64,000 nucleotides of DNA from Candidatus Thiovulum stygium (GCA_021582295.1 CP091137.1:700001-764000); one strand, 5' to 3'; shown: positions 27,201-36,234, numbered from the stretch's first letter. Translations and numbers: made by a program. Notes: generated by a model not told the origin, from the letters alone.

Positions 27201-27747
27201 TTGGAACAAGTTGAAATGAACCAATATCTTGACCATCGCGAACAAGTGAAACATTTGTTTCAACAGTTCTATTGTCATCATTAACTGTTAGCGAATAATC
27301 TCCAGCAGGTAAAGAACTATCTTTAAAACTACCATTTTCGTCGCTTTTTATATTAGTTTTTATATTATCGTCAAGACTACTTTTTAAGACAATTTCAATA
27401 TTAGCAATACTTTCAAAACCTTTAACAGTTCGACCAGCTCCATCATCATAAACTGAACCGCTAAAATTTATATTTCTAGCTCCAGTTCGCATATAGTATT
27501 TACCATCTATTTTTACTAGATTTTCTTGAACTGATTCAATAGTTCCGCCTGTTTGAGTAGTAACATAGATTTTATTAGAACTATTATCTAAACTTTGCCA
27601 CTCACCCCAAAACTCCATATTTTTAGTAGTTCGTTCAGCTGAATTTGTTTCTGAATTACTGCCACTACCACCTCCACAACCACTTCCAAAAAGTGAAATT
27701 GCAACTACAAAAGATAAATGCTTTATTTTCATTAAAATTACTTTCAT
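24229..27747 (-). CDS. Large surface lipoprotein with Ig/PKD-like repeats and a DGR-type variable C-terminus
   Basis: The 1172-residue protein has a lipoprotein signal (SFVVAISLFGSGC, Cys about residue 23); the start may be the second Met (27729). Residues ~120-180 resemble a carboxypeptidase-regulatory-like domain, ~430-1000 hold six or more PKD/Ig-like repeats of the form GTHxITLxxxDxxG, and ~1085-1172 form a DUF1566 C-type-lectin domain (DLTTGFMWQDNSD, SNWRLPTLKEM, LFRCVR). The last ~25 codons differ from the homologous ends at 7125 and 22787. The layout is that of a displayed, diversifying adhesin: lipid anchor, stalk, variable tip. Three GATGAGGT octamers lie in the coding sequence. Confidence 0.85.
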   Translation of the reverse strand: MKVILMKIKHLSFVVAISLFGSGCGGGSGSNSETNSAERTTKNMEFWGEWQSLDNSSNKIYVTTQTGGTIESVQENLVKIDGKYYMRTGARNINFSGSVYDDGAGRTVKGFESIANIEIVLKSSLDDNIKTNIKSDENGSFKDSSLPAGDYSLTVNDDNRTVETNVSLVRDGQDIGSFQLVPKGLANFQTNFESSTEFFYGNGQIYNGEIIVKNIGYDVGRGLSFEISLDDAKTFTKGSVLGSIPIGTEKRIPVTFSFNEQIENEKNYNLLVKIKDSSNRVWQEKGLITVYKTSFNLNMKSQVNLNGTLKYPSGKSITINNSNVEILLPTLSSDKSYTLSLINYGDLAKEGIYGISTNGYVSTSKFDSFSDPAVLEPNDKLNEATIINVGSSQTDSYIHYEDIDYFKFISPQINKTVEEINNIAPTVKFYLNNDTVLQGSEKSLSFSGSDDVGIEKFVLSSSIDGQLYSGLNTSFSMANLSEGTHILTLKGYDQWNSFGEASKILVIKNSNPVAVLGVASSVGLNELISFDFNKSYDDIGIAKYELNSSIDGLLYSGDKTNFITKSPLSKGSHIITLKVTDKFGKTSSINKNIEVADGSPRTSLKISSTNEDIGNEISFDFSDSYDDLAISRFVLTDSIDGTIYDSSSSQFGNIFKISTLSEGTHKITLKAYDEVGHISEISKTISITNDTPVAKVSVNKTSVYSGEVLEFSFAGSSDNSGIAKYELSSSIDGNLVSKTIQNSVMINSAGVISFVKKDKPENIINDSYEYINDSTTSNSDINDRYEYMDDIPSLPLNLKALKTVIDNSNSTFSTANLSIGNHIITLTVYDKWGKSSQQAINVNVLKNYSPTAILKLPIGAFKTKDQLTLNGGSSYDTDGSITKYLFSSNIDGELSNSSSSYTYEYLSEGTHTITLTVTDNRGATSSTTETITINPPEKPKLSFSGSETADVNRTANFSVTSDKSNISYVWYIDGVEQNSYNSSFSYIFTNIGNYLVSVKGTSENVSSTASINVEAIERNVTNSKVLKTGQTINDSIYSGDDGSYEKGLERKYSRDDSQGIVTDLTTGFMWQDNSDAKTVTKNWQGAIDYCNSLTLGGYSNWRLPTLKEMTTIVDYGRYDPAIDPVFQNVSNSWYWTSTISKTNTSYSWILDFSYGDDNYYNQNSYRLFRCVR

Positions 27748-27817
27748 AAATTATTAAATACAGCATATCGTCTAATTTGATAAAATAATATAAATTAAAT
27801 CTAAAAAAAGGAGCAAT

Positions 27818-28551
27818 ATGTTAAATTTTGAGCTTGAGATTCAGAAATTAAAAGATCAAATTGCTCTTCTTGAAAGAGAACAGAACTCTATTCCAACTTT
27901 TTCTTTTTCAAAAATAACTTTTGAAGATTTATATAATTTAGTTGATATAGAACGAGAATTCGATCAAACCAAATTTCATAAGTGGTTAAATTTTAGTTTT
28001 AATTTTTCTCAAGATGAGGTTGATTTTTTGCAAAATATTATCGATGACAATATTTTTTTAATTTCAAGTTATAAAGAGGAGGATCTTAAAATAAAAGTTA
28101 TATCTCCAATTATAAATAAAATTAAATTCTTCAGTTTAAAAGATAAATTCAGAGATTTTTATGAAGAACCTTTAATATATAAAACTGATAAATTTATTTT
28201 TAGCGGAACAACTGATTTTATCGTTTCTCGCGGGTTGCAATTTAGTCAAAAACCACTTTTTTTATTCAAGAATTCAAAAAAGGTCGCTATTTTTCTGATC
28301 CTGAACCGCAACTTCTTGCTGAATTAATATCAGCAATTGAATTAAATAATTGGCTAAATATAAAAGGTGCTTATATTATTGGAGAAAATTGGAATTTTGT
28401 AATTCTTGAAAAAATTGAATATTTAAAATATAAATATTTTGTTAGCTATACTTTTAATTCTACAAAGCTAGATGACTTAAAACAAATTTATAAAAATTTA
28501 AAATTTATAAAAAATGAAATAATAGATATAATTCATAATGGAGATATATAA
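27818..28551 (+). pseudogene. PD-(D/E)XK-nuclease-like protein, interrupted by one frameshift
   Basis: The first frame (27818-28327) and a second frame ending at 28551 form one ~244-residue protein if one T is added to the T7 run near 28257, giving KPLFFIQEFKKGRYFSDPEPQ. The resulting motifs TDFIVSRG (Asp) and QEFKKGR (Glu-x-Lys) look like a PD-(D/E)XK nuclease core, preceded by a coiled-coil start. Related stand-alone proteins are common in Campylobacterota and Bacteroidota, and their role is unknown. The stop is directly followed by the ATG of the next gene. Indel error versus true mutation cannot be decided. Confidence 0.7.
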
Positions 28552-29427
28552 ATGAATTTAAAATATCAAACAGCTTTGATTTTATCAACTGTAAATTTTA
28601 TATTTGCAAATTCTGAACTTTCAACAGTTAATTTTGAAGTTTCAGATGGCAAAATTATTCCTAATTTTAAATATCCAATTTATTGGAAAGATGATCTTTT
28701 TTCAACTATTGGCTATTTAAATTATATTGATATGAAATCTAAAGATATTGATTACGGTAAAACTAGCTCTTCATCTGAAGAACAACAAATTTATATTAAT
28801 ATTTTGTCAAAAAAATATAAATTTGATAATTATTCTTTTTCAATTGGAGCAAATGCAAACCTCATCAAATTTAAAAATAGCGAATTTGGTTTTATAAACT
28901 ATCTTAAAAATATAACTGTTATTGATAATCGTGTTGATATTGATGTAACTCAATTTGGGTTTTCTGCAAACTTTTCAAAAAATATTAATAATTGGCTGTT
29001 TTTTAGAATTTCTGGAGATATTTATCCAAGTAGTAATATAAATTTTGAACAAACAACAACTTCATTAATAGATAATAAAAAAGCAATTTATAGTGGTTCG
29101 GCATCTGCAAATACATCTTATTCTGCTCTTTTTGAATTAACAGCAAAAACAGATTTGCCAGTTTTCTTTGGTTTAGAAGCTGGTTATAATTTTTTCGCTC
29201 TTGAATATAAATTTATTGATGCAAATTTTAATTTACAAGATTTTAATGGTGAAATCGAAACTACACATATTTTATTTAAAACAATAATAAATTATAAAAT
29301 TTTTGGAGAAATGAATCCATCAATTGGAATTGGTCGCCGAAATATAAAAAATAGAGATTTACTTGAAAATAGCTTTGAAACTATAAATGAAAAAATTTGG
29401 CGAATTGGAGCTGAAAAAAGATTTTAA
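28552..29427 (+). CDS. Putative outer-membrane beta-barrel protein
   Basis: The 291-residue protein has a signal peptide (LILSTVNFIFANS), alternating beta-strand-like segments and the C-terminal pattern IWRIGAEKRF, whose final Phe is typical of Bam-inserted barrels. I recognise no specific family. It abuts the nuclease-like gene (ATG directly after its stop), with a GGAG ribosome binding site. Confidence 0.6.
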   Translation: MNLKYQTALILSTVNFIFANSELSTVNFEVSDGKIIPNFKYPIYWKDDLFSTIGYLNYIDMKSKDIDYGKTSSSSEEQQIYINILSKKYKFDNYSFSIGANANLIKFKNSEFGFINYLKNITVIDNRVDIDVTQFGFSANFSKNINNWLFFRISGDIYPSSNINFEQTTTSLIDNKKAIYSGSASANTSYSALFELTAKTDLPVFFGLEAGYNFFALEYKFIDANFNLQDFNGEIETTHILFKTIINYKIFGEMNPSIGIGRRNIKNRDLLENSFETINEKIWRIGAEKRF

Positions 29428-29462
29428 GTTTTTCTTATAAATTATATCTTTAAATAGAGTTA

Positions 29463-29483
29463 AACATTACTTTTTGATACAAT
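29463..29483 (+). promoter_or_regulatory. Candidate promoter of the rpsB-tsf operon
   Basis: TACAAT (29478-29483) in the context TTTTTGATACAAT resembles the extended -10 with an upstream T-stretch that Campylobacterota use instead of a strong -35. It lies 139 bp before rpsB. The leader between them has inverted-repeat potential around GGTTGCAATAGTC / GACATTGTGAA and may fold as a ribosomal-protein control element. Confidence 0.45.
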
Positions 29484-29621
29484 TACACTTAAATTTTGGT
29501 TTTCCATAATTTCAACGAGCAACAATTCTCGAAAGGTTGCAATAGTCATTGATATTTTTATGACATTGTGAATGGTTGCTTTAGATTAAACCTTTCAAAA
29601 AAAATTTAGAGGAGTAGCAAA

Positions 29622-30434
29622 TTGGTTACTATTAAAGATCTTTTAGAATCAGGTGTTCATTTCGGTCATCAAACAAGACGATGGAACCCAAAAATGAAAA
29701 AATTTATCTTCGGTGTTCGAAAAAATATTTATATTATCGATTTACAAAAAACACTAAGATATTTCAGATATACATATAATATCGTTAAAGAGGCTGCAGC
29801 TGAAGGCAAAACAATTCTATTTGTTGGAACAAAAAAACAGGCTAGAGCTTCAATTCAAGAGTGGGCAGAAAAAGCTGGAATGCCATATGTTAATAACAGA
29901 TGGTTAGGTGGAATGCTTACAAATTTTACAACAATCAAACAATCTATCAAAAAACTTGACATCATTGAACAAATGGAAGAAAGCGGACAAATTAATCTTT
30001 TAACAAAAAAAGAGGCTTTATCGCTTAAACGAAAAAAAGAGAAACTTCTTGCTTATCTTGGTGGTATCAAAGATATGAAAACTCTTCCAGATATGCTTTT
30101 TGTTGTTGATGCTGTTCGAGAAAAAATTGCAATTCAAGAAGCAAAAGTTCTTGGAATTAAAGTTGTTGCTCCACTTGATACAAACTGTGATCCAGATATG
30201 ATTGATTATCCAATTCCAGGTAACGATGATGCAATTCGATCTATCAATCTTTTCTGTAAAGAGATGACTGAGGCGATTTTAGAAGGCAAAGTTGAAGCAA
30301 AAGATGGCGAAACTTCAAATGACACAGTTATCGAAGCTGTTGATAGCGATTTAATGGCTCAATTAAATGCTCCAGATATTACAGATAATTTACCTTTAGT
30401 TGCTGATGAAGACGAAGAAGACGAGGATAAATAA
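29622..30434 (+). CDS. rpsB: 30S ribosomal protein S2
   Basis: The 270-residue product begins [21 protein letters not shown] and contains the S2 signatures [10 protein letters not shown] and [12 protein letters not shown]. The start is TTG with GAGGAG upstream. An acidic C-terminal tail (DEDEEDED) extends beyond the core. tsf follows after 2 bp. Confidence 0.98.
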   Translation: MVTIKDLLESGVHFGHQTRRWNPKMKKFIFGVRKNIYIIDLQKTLRYFRYTYNIVKEAAAEGKTILFVGTKKQARASIQEWAEKAGMPYVNNRWLGGMLTNFTTIKQSIKKLDIIEQMEESGQINLLTKKEALSLKRKKEKLLAYLGGIKDMKTLPDMLFVVDAVREKIAIQEAKVLGIKVVAPLDTNCDPDMIDYPIPGNDDAIRSINLFCKEMTEAILEGKVEAKDGETSNDTVIEAVDSDLMAQLNAPDITDNLPLVADEDEEDEDK

Positions 30435-30436
30435 CT

Positions 30437-31342
30437 ATGGCAAACATAACCGCCCAAATGGTAAAAGAACTACGAGAAGCAACAGATGCACCAATGATGG
30501 ATTGCAAAAAGGCTCTTGTAGAAACTAATGGCGATTTTGAAAAAGCAGTTGAATTTTTAAGAAAAAGTGGTATGCTGAAAGCTGCAAAAAAAGGTGATCG
30601 AATTGCTAGTGAAGGTCTTGTTGAAATCGCAATAGCTTCAGATTTTAAATCTGGAACAGTTGCTGAAATTAACAGTGAAACTGACTTTGTTGCTAAAAAT
30701 GAGGGTTTTCAAGCTCTTGTAAAAGAGGCAACTTCATATTTTCATTCATCTAGTTTTGTCTCTATTGCTGAAGCTCACACTGGTTCTTATGGTAGTTCTA
30801 CTTTTGGTGAATATTTTACAAGTGCAACATCTAAAATTGGTGAAAAAATCGTTTCTCGAAGATTTGCTAAATTAACTGGTGATGTTGTAAATGGCTATGC
30901 TCATTCAAATGGTCGAGTTGCTGTTATCGTTGCAATCGAAACAAATGTTCCTAATTCACTTAAAGATTTTGCAAAAGATATCGCAATGCATGCTGCGGCA
31001 ATGAAACCAAAATATTTAAATAGTTCTGAAATTCCTGATGAAGTAACAGCGAAAGAGCGAGAAATTGCTATTGAGTTGCTTAAAAAAGAGGGAAAACCAG
31101 AAGCAATGATGGAAAAAATATTACCTGGCAAAATTAAAAAATTCGTTGAAGATAATACTTTAGTTGGTCAAAAATTTGTTAAAAACGATAAATTATCAGT
31201 TGAACAAGCTTTAAATGATGCTGCAAAATCTGCTGGTGGAAAAGCTAAATTAGTTGGTTATGTTCGATATGAACTTGGCGAAGGTATCGAGAAAAAATCT
31301 GGCTTATCTTTTGCTGAAGAGGTTGCAGCAGCAACAAAATAA
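30437..31342 (+). CDS. tsf: Elongation factor Ts
   Basis: The 301-residue protein exchanges GDP on EF-Tu. The N-terminal motif LREATDAPMMDCKKAL and the TDFVAKNE motif, which contacts EF-Tu, are present. The subdomain with MHAAAMKPKYL follows. It is tightly coupled to rpsB. Confidence 0.98.
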   Translation: MANITAQMVKELREATDAPMMDCKKALVETNGDFEKAVEFLRKSGMLKAAKKGDRIASEGLVEIAIASDFKSGTVAEINSETDFVAKNEGFQALVKEATSYFHSSSFVSIAEAHTGSYGSSTFGEYFTSATSKIGEKIVSRRFAKLTGDVVNGYAHSNGRVAVIVAIETNVPNSLKDFAKDIAMHAAAMKPKYLNSSEIPDEVTAKEREIAIELLKKEGKPEAMMEKILPGKIKKFVEDNTLVGQKFVKNDKLSVEQALNDAAKSAGGKAKLVGYVRYELGEGIEKKSGLSFAEEVAAATK

Positions 31343-31370
31343 TATAAATTATTTTTAATTTTTTATTAAT

Positions 31371-32009
31371 TTGTTAAAAGCTGAAAATATATCTCACTCT
31401 TTCGGCTATCCTCTCTTTGAGGGGCTAAATCTTGAAATTGCATCTCGTGAAAAAGTTGCAATTATCGGGGTTAGCGGTAGCGGAAAATCTACACTTCTAC
31501 ATATATTAGCTGGGACAATTCTTCCAAATAGCGGAACTGTCTCACACTTCGGAATTCAATATCAAAAACGAACCTCATCAGAAAAAGAGAAGTTCCGTCG
31601 TGAAGATATTGGCATTATTTTCCAATCTCACTATCTTTTTAAAGGTTTTTCTGCTCTTGAGAATTTAGAAGTTGCTTCGATTCTTTCAGGTCAAAATATC
31701 GATTATAATTTAATTCGCGAATTTGGTTTAGAAAATTTAATAAATCAGAAAGTTACTGAATTATCGGGCGGACAACAACAACGAGTTTCAATTGCTAGAA
31801 TTTTGACTAAAAAACCAAAGATAATTTTTGCCGATGAACCAACAGGAAATTTAGATCGAGAAACTGCAAATTCAGTTATAAAAACTATTTTTAAATATAT
31901 TGATAATAATAGTGGAATTGCTGTAATTGTTACTCATGATGAATCACTTGCAAATCGTTGCGATAAAATTTATAAATTAAAAGATGGAATCTTCGAAAAA
32001 ATAAAATAA
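31371..32009 (+). CDS. ABC transporter ATP-binding protein, LolD/MacB-like
   Basis: The 212-residue ATPase has Walker A GVSGSGKST, Q-loop IIFQSHYL, signature LSGGQQQRVSIAR, Walker B IIFADEPTGNLD and switch His in VTHD. These features place it in the LolD/FtsE/MacB group, which energises lipoprotein or cell-division transporters. The start is TTG. An ABC gene after rpsB-tsf is also found in Campylobacter. No partner permease is adjacent. Confidence 0.88.
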   Translation: MLKAENISHSFGYPLFEGLNLEIASREKVAIIGVSGSGKSTLLHILAGTILPNSGTVSHFGIQYQKRTSSEKEKFRREDIGIIFQSHYLFKGFSALENLEVASILSGQNIDYNLIREFGLENLINQKVTELSGGQQQRVSIARILTKKPKIIFADEPTGNLDRETANSVIKTIFKYIDNNSGIAVIVTHDESLANRCDKIYKLKDGIFEKIK

Positions 32010-32012
32010 AAT

Positions 32013-32044
32013 TTGATGAGGTCTTTTAAAATCAACCTCATCAA
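32013..32044. terminator. Terminator formed by two inverted GATGAGGT octamers
   Basis: A 10-bp stem TTGATGAGGT / ACCTCATCAA (32013-32022 with 32035-32044) and 12-nt loop lie exactly between the convergent ABC gene and the MshQ-like gene, touching the stop of the latter. T/A-rich flanks suit a bidirectional terminator. Confidence 0.8.
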
Positions 32045-34297
32045 TTATATTTGTAAGTAATTTAATTTTTGCATATTTTGATACCAAATAGGTGGAGTTC
32101 CATTTTGAAATCTAAACATATATGCCCAATCGCTATCAATTTCATCATTTGCCCAATATTCGCCATTCCAACTGTTAGCTTTAAAAGTTGATTGAAGAGA
32201 GCTTAAATCTGAAATATTAGGTAATTTCAACTTTTTACTTTCACAAAGAGCTTTTGCTTCATTCCATCGTAGTTGAGAAGTATGTTTATATGAAGAATTA
32301 TCTTTATATTTAGATAATATTATCTCTTTAATTGAAATCATCGAAGGGTTCAAAGGCTTACTAATATTTCTTGCAAAATTAAAACTATAAGATATATTAG
32401 TTTCACCATCGATAAAAACAGTTGAATTTAACTCTCGATTTATTTGATTCATAAAAATATTGACTTCAGGAACTATTTTTAAATTTAAACCATCGATTAT
32501 TCCAGCAAAAGATATATTTGTATCTATGTTTTCAGAATAACAGCCATTTTTAAAATTTTTAGTTTTATTGCCATCAATATTTTGAGCCTCATATCTTACA
32601 GATAGTTTTCCAGCCATTTTTGATAAATCATTTGAATAATATGTGTAATTTTTATTTTGAGGTTGCAAATTAGAAGATATTGCAATTTTCGAAAGATTAA
32701 AGTCTATATATGCTTCAGCAGGTGTAATTAATCTTGAATTTATAGTTGTATCTTTTAAATCTATTTTTGCAAATTCATTTCCAATTCTTTCAGAAATTGA
32801 AAATTTGAGTCGTCCAATTTCTGGATATTTTGGAGAAATTGTGAAAGAACCATTTGAAAAAGCAATTGACGAATTTATTCCACTTAATTTTTCTGTAATA
32901 CAGCCATTTTTAATATCACTGTAATTAAAATCAATTGATGAGGTCGTGAAATTTGATTCGTTATAGTCGGTTATTACAGCATTCGAAAAATTTAAAGCTT
33001 GAGCTGAAATTGAAATATTATTTCCAGCAATAGCAGATGATGGAATTGTTAAATTAAATTTATTTGGACGAATTGAGAAATTATCATCAGAATAAACGGT
33101 ATTTTTAGTTCCATTTGACTCTGTTGATTCAATTTTAATTTTACAATTTTTAGAAATTTTAGAAATTTTTGATATGTTTAAAGTTTTAGATGAAATATTT
33201 TTATCCTTAAATTCTATGACTCCAATATTATAAAGTTGAATATTAGTAATACTATCGATTAATTCAGTTGTAATATTTCCGTCATAATTTTTAGATGATC
33301 CATTCTTTTCAAAAGCTAAAAACTCAAGCTCAAAAGGTTTTCCTGCTATTTTAGTAGTAATATTAAAGTCAGTTTTACCTTTTTCGCGAACTTTAAAATT
33401 ATATTTGACAGGAATTAAAATAACTCCGCTATTTTGACAAGATTTATCAATCGGCATTGTATCACCAACAAGAGCTAAATTAAAAGTCTCATTTGAATCT
33501 TTTAGAGTTAAAAGTGTCATTTTATTCATATCCCAAATAGCACTTTTACCAGTTGTTTGAAGCTCTAAATATTTAAATTCACCTGTAAAACCTTTACAAA
33601 AAGTTCCACTTGAACCAGTTTCAAGACCTTTATTTATCCAATCTTTTTTTTGCAAAATTTGAATTAATTTGCCATTGAAATATATTTCAGAAACTCCCCA
33701 AAGACTTTTAAATCGTAAAACTAGATTATTAAGAACACCATCAAAAATATCATTAGCTGAAACATCTAATTTTGCAGAAATATTATTAATAGAGAGATGA
33801 ACCTCATCGCTAACTTTAAATATTTTGAAATTAGTTCCCCATTCAACAAGATCACCATCACCACTAAAGAGCATCGTTAAATTAAAATCACCTATTTTGA
33901 CAAGTTGATAACTTAAAGTATTTGGAATACAATAGATATTTTTGCCATTTTGTTTTTGCATATTTTGAGTCCAAATAGTTGGAGTCCCATTTTGAAATTT
34001 GAACATATAAGCTTCATAGCTATTTATCTCATCGTTTGTCCAATATTCTTGATTAAACCAACCATTTGAACTAAAAATAGATTGATATGAACCTATTTCG
34101 CTTCGAGTTGGTAATTTCATTCCACGGCTTTCACAAATTATTTTTGCATCACTCCAATTTTTTTGATTTGAATCTTTATAATAAAGTGGATATGTTTTAT
34201 TATAAAGTTTTCCAATTGCAAAAGAGTTCATATCCCATTCTGTTTTATTTGTATTTGACGAGGTAAAAATAGAAATATATTGATAATTACCACTCAT
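32045..34297 (-). CDS. Secreted MshQ-like protein, C-terminal part (same gene as 34339-35544 if one base is added)
   Basis: This 750-residue frame has no signal peptide and follows the 34339-35544 frame across a one-base shift: with one more A in the GATAAAATG context the two read through as VDKNETIITSTPLIPIG. It contains two copies of a C-type-lectin-like unit (AKIICESRGMKLPTRSEIGSYQ with YWTNDEINSYEAYMFKFQNG, and ALCESKKLKLPNISDL with YWANDEIDSDWAYMFRFQNG). Between them is a long region with repeated blocks such as SDDNFSIRPNKFNLTIP, characteristic of MSHA-biogenesis MshQ/DUF6701 proteins. A surface adhesin or pilus-associated role is likely. Two GATGAGGT octamers are inside. Confidence 0.7.
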   Translation of the reverse strand: MSGNYQYISIFTSSNTNKTEWDMNSFAIGKLYNKTYPLYYKDSNQKNWSDAKIICESRGMKLPTRSEIGSYQSIFSSNGWFNQEYWTNDEINSYEAYMFKFQNGTPTIWTQNMQKQNGKNIYCIPNTLSYQLVKIGDFNLTMLFSGDGDLVEWGTNFKIFKVSDEVHLSINNISAKLDVSANDIFDGVLNNLVLRFKSLWGVSEIYFNGKLIQILQKKDWINKGLETGSSGTFCKGFTGEFKYLELQTTGKSAIWDMNKMTLLTLKDSNETFNLALVGDTMPIDKSCQNSGVILIPVKYNFKVREKGKTDFNITTKIAGKPFELEFLAFEKNGSSKNYDGNITTELIDSITNIQLYNIGVIEFKDKNISSKTLNISKISKISKNCKIKIESTESNGTKNTVYSDDNFSIRPNKFNLTIPSSAIAGNNISISAQALNFSNAVITDYNESNFTTSSIDFNYSDIKNGCITEKLSGINSSIAFSNGSFTISPKYPEIGRLKFSISERIGNEFAKIDLKDTTINSRLITPAEAYIDFNLSKIAISSNLQPQNKNYTYYSNDLSKMAGKLSVRYEAQNIDGNKTKNFKNGCYSENIDTNISFAGIIDGLNLKIVPEVNIFMNQINRELNSTVFIDGETNISYSFNFARNISKPLNPSMISIKEIILSKYKDNSSYKHTSQLRWNEAKALCESKKLKLPNISDLSSLQSTFKANSWNGEYWANDEIDSDWAYMFRFQNGTPPIWYQNMQKLNYLQI

Positions 34298-34338
34298 TGA
34301 AGATATTTTGCCAATAGGAATAAGTGGAGTTGAAGTTA

Positions 34339-35544
34339 TTATTGTTTCATTTTATCAACGATAAGATTTGTCGTTGTTTTATTTGTTGCTACATAACCAT
34401 CGCCATCAAAATCGGCTTCACGATCTAATTTTCCACGACTACGAACAAGAACATCTTTATAATAAAATTCATAGACAGCTTTAGCACCACCAGCAGCTGT
34501 AAAACGACTTCCAAGTCCAGAAAAACCTACTGTTATATCTGTTAAAGGTTTTGCAAATTTCATAACTATTTTTTCAGCATAACCTTTAGCGGGTAAATTA
34601 CTATCCATAATCCAATCAATTTGACCATCATCACCACTTTTTCCATTAACACCCAAACCAGTTGAAACATGATCTGCTAATTGAGTTTTTGTAGTTGTTG
34701 TAACAAAATAAGTTGAAGCAATAGTTTGATTTGCTCCATCATATGCAGTTATATTTACATCGCTATTTGTCCATTTTGCTAATGTTGTTGTTAAGCTTGA
34801 AGATGTTTCAGGATTTGTTGAAACCGCTCCAAGTTGAAGATTCTGAACAGTTTCAACTTTTGGACTATTTTTAAGAGTAAAAGTTACTTTTTTAGTTTTA
34901 GATAAATCTTGAACAGAAGTTTTAAATTTCATTGTTTTGAAAAAAGATTCCCAATTTGATGAGGTTAAACCGCCAACTTTAGTAAAAATAATTTGACCAT
35001 TTGAGACAAAATCTTGAACAGTTAAACCAAGAGAAGTTACAAGTGTAGAGTTATATTCGATATAAGAAGTATCACCAGGAGAACTATCAGCATTTGTAAT
35101 TTCGATAGAACCGATATCATGTTTAACTGATGAACATGCCATGGAAAAATTTTTATCGATTATTTCTGAAGTTCCTGCATCAACTCGAATAAGAGTATCA
35201 ACATCAGTTATAGTAATTTGCTCTTGAACAGGAGCTGGTTTATAGCAATAACCGCCTTTATAATTCTCTTTTGATTGACCATAATCAATATATTCTTGAT
35301 TAGACATTCGATAAACATAGCCTTCAGAAGTCCAATATTCGCCTGAATCATTTGTTTTTGCTTGAACTTCTCGAATTTCAGGAACTGTTGCAAGAGTCAT
35401 TCCTAAATCAGAGCAGGCCTCTTTTGCTTGAGCATATTTATATTCAAAACTCCAAGGCAATTTTTGATAGCCACCAATAACTCCAAAAAGTTGAGTTACA
35501 GATATAATATAAATAAATAAACTAGAAATATATTTGTATTTCAT
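34339..35544 (-). CDS. Secreted MshQ-like protein, N-terminal part
   Basis: The 401 residues start with a signal peptide (YISSLFIYIISVTQLFGVIGG) and a first C-type-lectin-like unit (AKEACSDLGMTLATVPEIREVQ, GEYWTSEG, GGYCYKP), followed by beta-rich extracellular sequence ending in a calcium-type loop DREADFDGDGYVATN. It ends at KMKQ where a single-base shift leads into the 32045-34297 frame; the joined protein would have about 1165 residues with three lectin-like units. Confidence 0.7.
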   Translation of the reverse strand: MKYKYISSLFIYIISVTQLFGVIGGYQKLPWSFEYKYAQAKEACSDLGMTLATVPEIREVQAKTNDSGEYWTSEGYVYRMSNQEYIDYGQSKENYKGGYCYKPAPVQEQITITDVDTLIRVDAGTSEIIDKNFSMACSSVKHDIGSIEITNADSSPGDTSYIEYNSTLVTSLGLTVQDFVSNGQIIFTKVGGLTSSNWESFFKTMKFKTSVQDLSKTKKVTFTLKNSPKVETVQNLQLGAVSTNPETSSSLTTTLAKWTNSDVNITAYDGANQTIASTYFVTTTTKTQLADHVSTGLGVNGKSGDDGQIDWIMDSNLPAKGYAEKIVMKFAKPLTDITVGFSGLGSRFTAAGGAKAVYEFYYKDVLVRSRGKLDREADFDGDGYVATNKTTTNLIVDKMKQ

Positions 35545-35679
35545 ATATTCATCCTATTTTTATAATTTCAATAAATTATAACATCTTGAAGAATATTGAA
35601 AAAAGAACCTCATCTTTAAAAGGTGTTGGCGGAATGATTACAACTTTGGTAAATTTGTAGCATATTTGAGTTATTTACC

Positions 35680-35708
35680 TTGACATTAATTTTTATCGGT
35701 GATATAGT
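35680..35708 (+). promoter_or_regulatory. Sigma-70-type promoter before the SCP2 gene
   Basis: TTGACA (35680-35685), a 17-bp spacer and TATAGT (35703-35708) fit the sigma-70 consensus closely. The promoter lies 60 bp before the ATG of the SCP2 protein. Confidence 0.75.
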
Positions 35709-35767
35709 TTTATTAATCCAAATATAGGTTCTCCTATAAGAAAAACTAAATCTAAGGATAAATAAAA

Positions 35768-36148
35768 ATGAAATTTCTTAATAACGACTGGTGTAAAGCA
35801 TACACAGATGCTTGGAAAGCTAATGCTGATCTAAAAAGCGGTTTAAAAAAATTTACTGGTAACTTTGTTTATCGAGTTAGCGATAGAACTGATATAGCTC
35901 CTCTTCAAGTTAATATCAAAGATGGCGAAGTTCTTTATTATGGTCCTGAAAATGGCAATGAAATCGAATTTGATATGTGGGCAACTTATGAGGGCTGGAA
36001 AAAAGTTATTCAAGGCGAAATTGGTGTTAAAAAAGCAATGATGACTTCAGGTTATGGTTTCAAAGGTTCAAAAATTAAAGCTGCTATGTATATGGGTTCT
36101 TTCGAAAAAAGTATTAAAATGATGAGCGATATTCAAACAGAATTCTAA
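35768..36148 (+). CDS. SCP2 sterol-binding-domain protein
   Basis: The 126-residue protein resembles the SCP-2 lipid-transfer fold (FVYRVSDRTDIAPLQVNIKDGE, then FDMWATYEGWKKVIQGEIGVKKAMM and GYGFKGSK). Such proteins bind fatty-acid or sterol-like ligands; the bacterial role is unclear. It has a near-consensus promoter, an AAGGATAAA ribosome binding site and a strong terminator of its own, so it is probably a well-expressed single gene. Confidence 0.75.
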   Translation: MKFLNNDWCKAYTDAWKANADLKSGLKKFTGNFVYRVSDRTDIAPLQVNIKDGEVLYYGPENGNEIEFDMWATYEGWKKVIQGEIGVKKAMMTSGYGFKGSKIKAAMYMGSFEKSIKMMSDIQTEF

Positions 36149-36183
36149 TTATTAACTTATACTATTACTCTTAAAATATAACC

Positions 36184-36207
36184 GTGAAGTAGTCTTTACT
36201 ACTTCAC
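36184..36207 (+). terminator. Hairpin terminator after the SCP2 gene
   Basis: A perfect 10-bp stem GTGAAGTAGT / ACTACTTCAC with a 4-nt loop, 35 bp after the stop. Only a short T-stretch follows. Confidence 0.75.
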
Positions 36208-36234
36208 AAACTTTCTAATTACAAATTTATAAAT

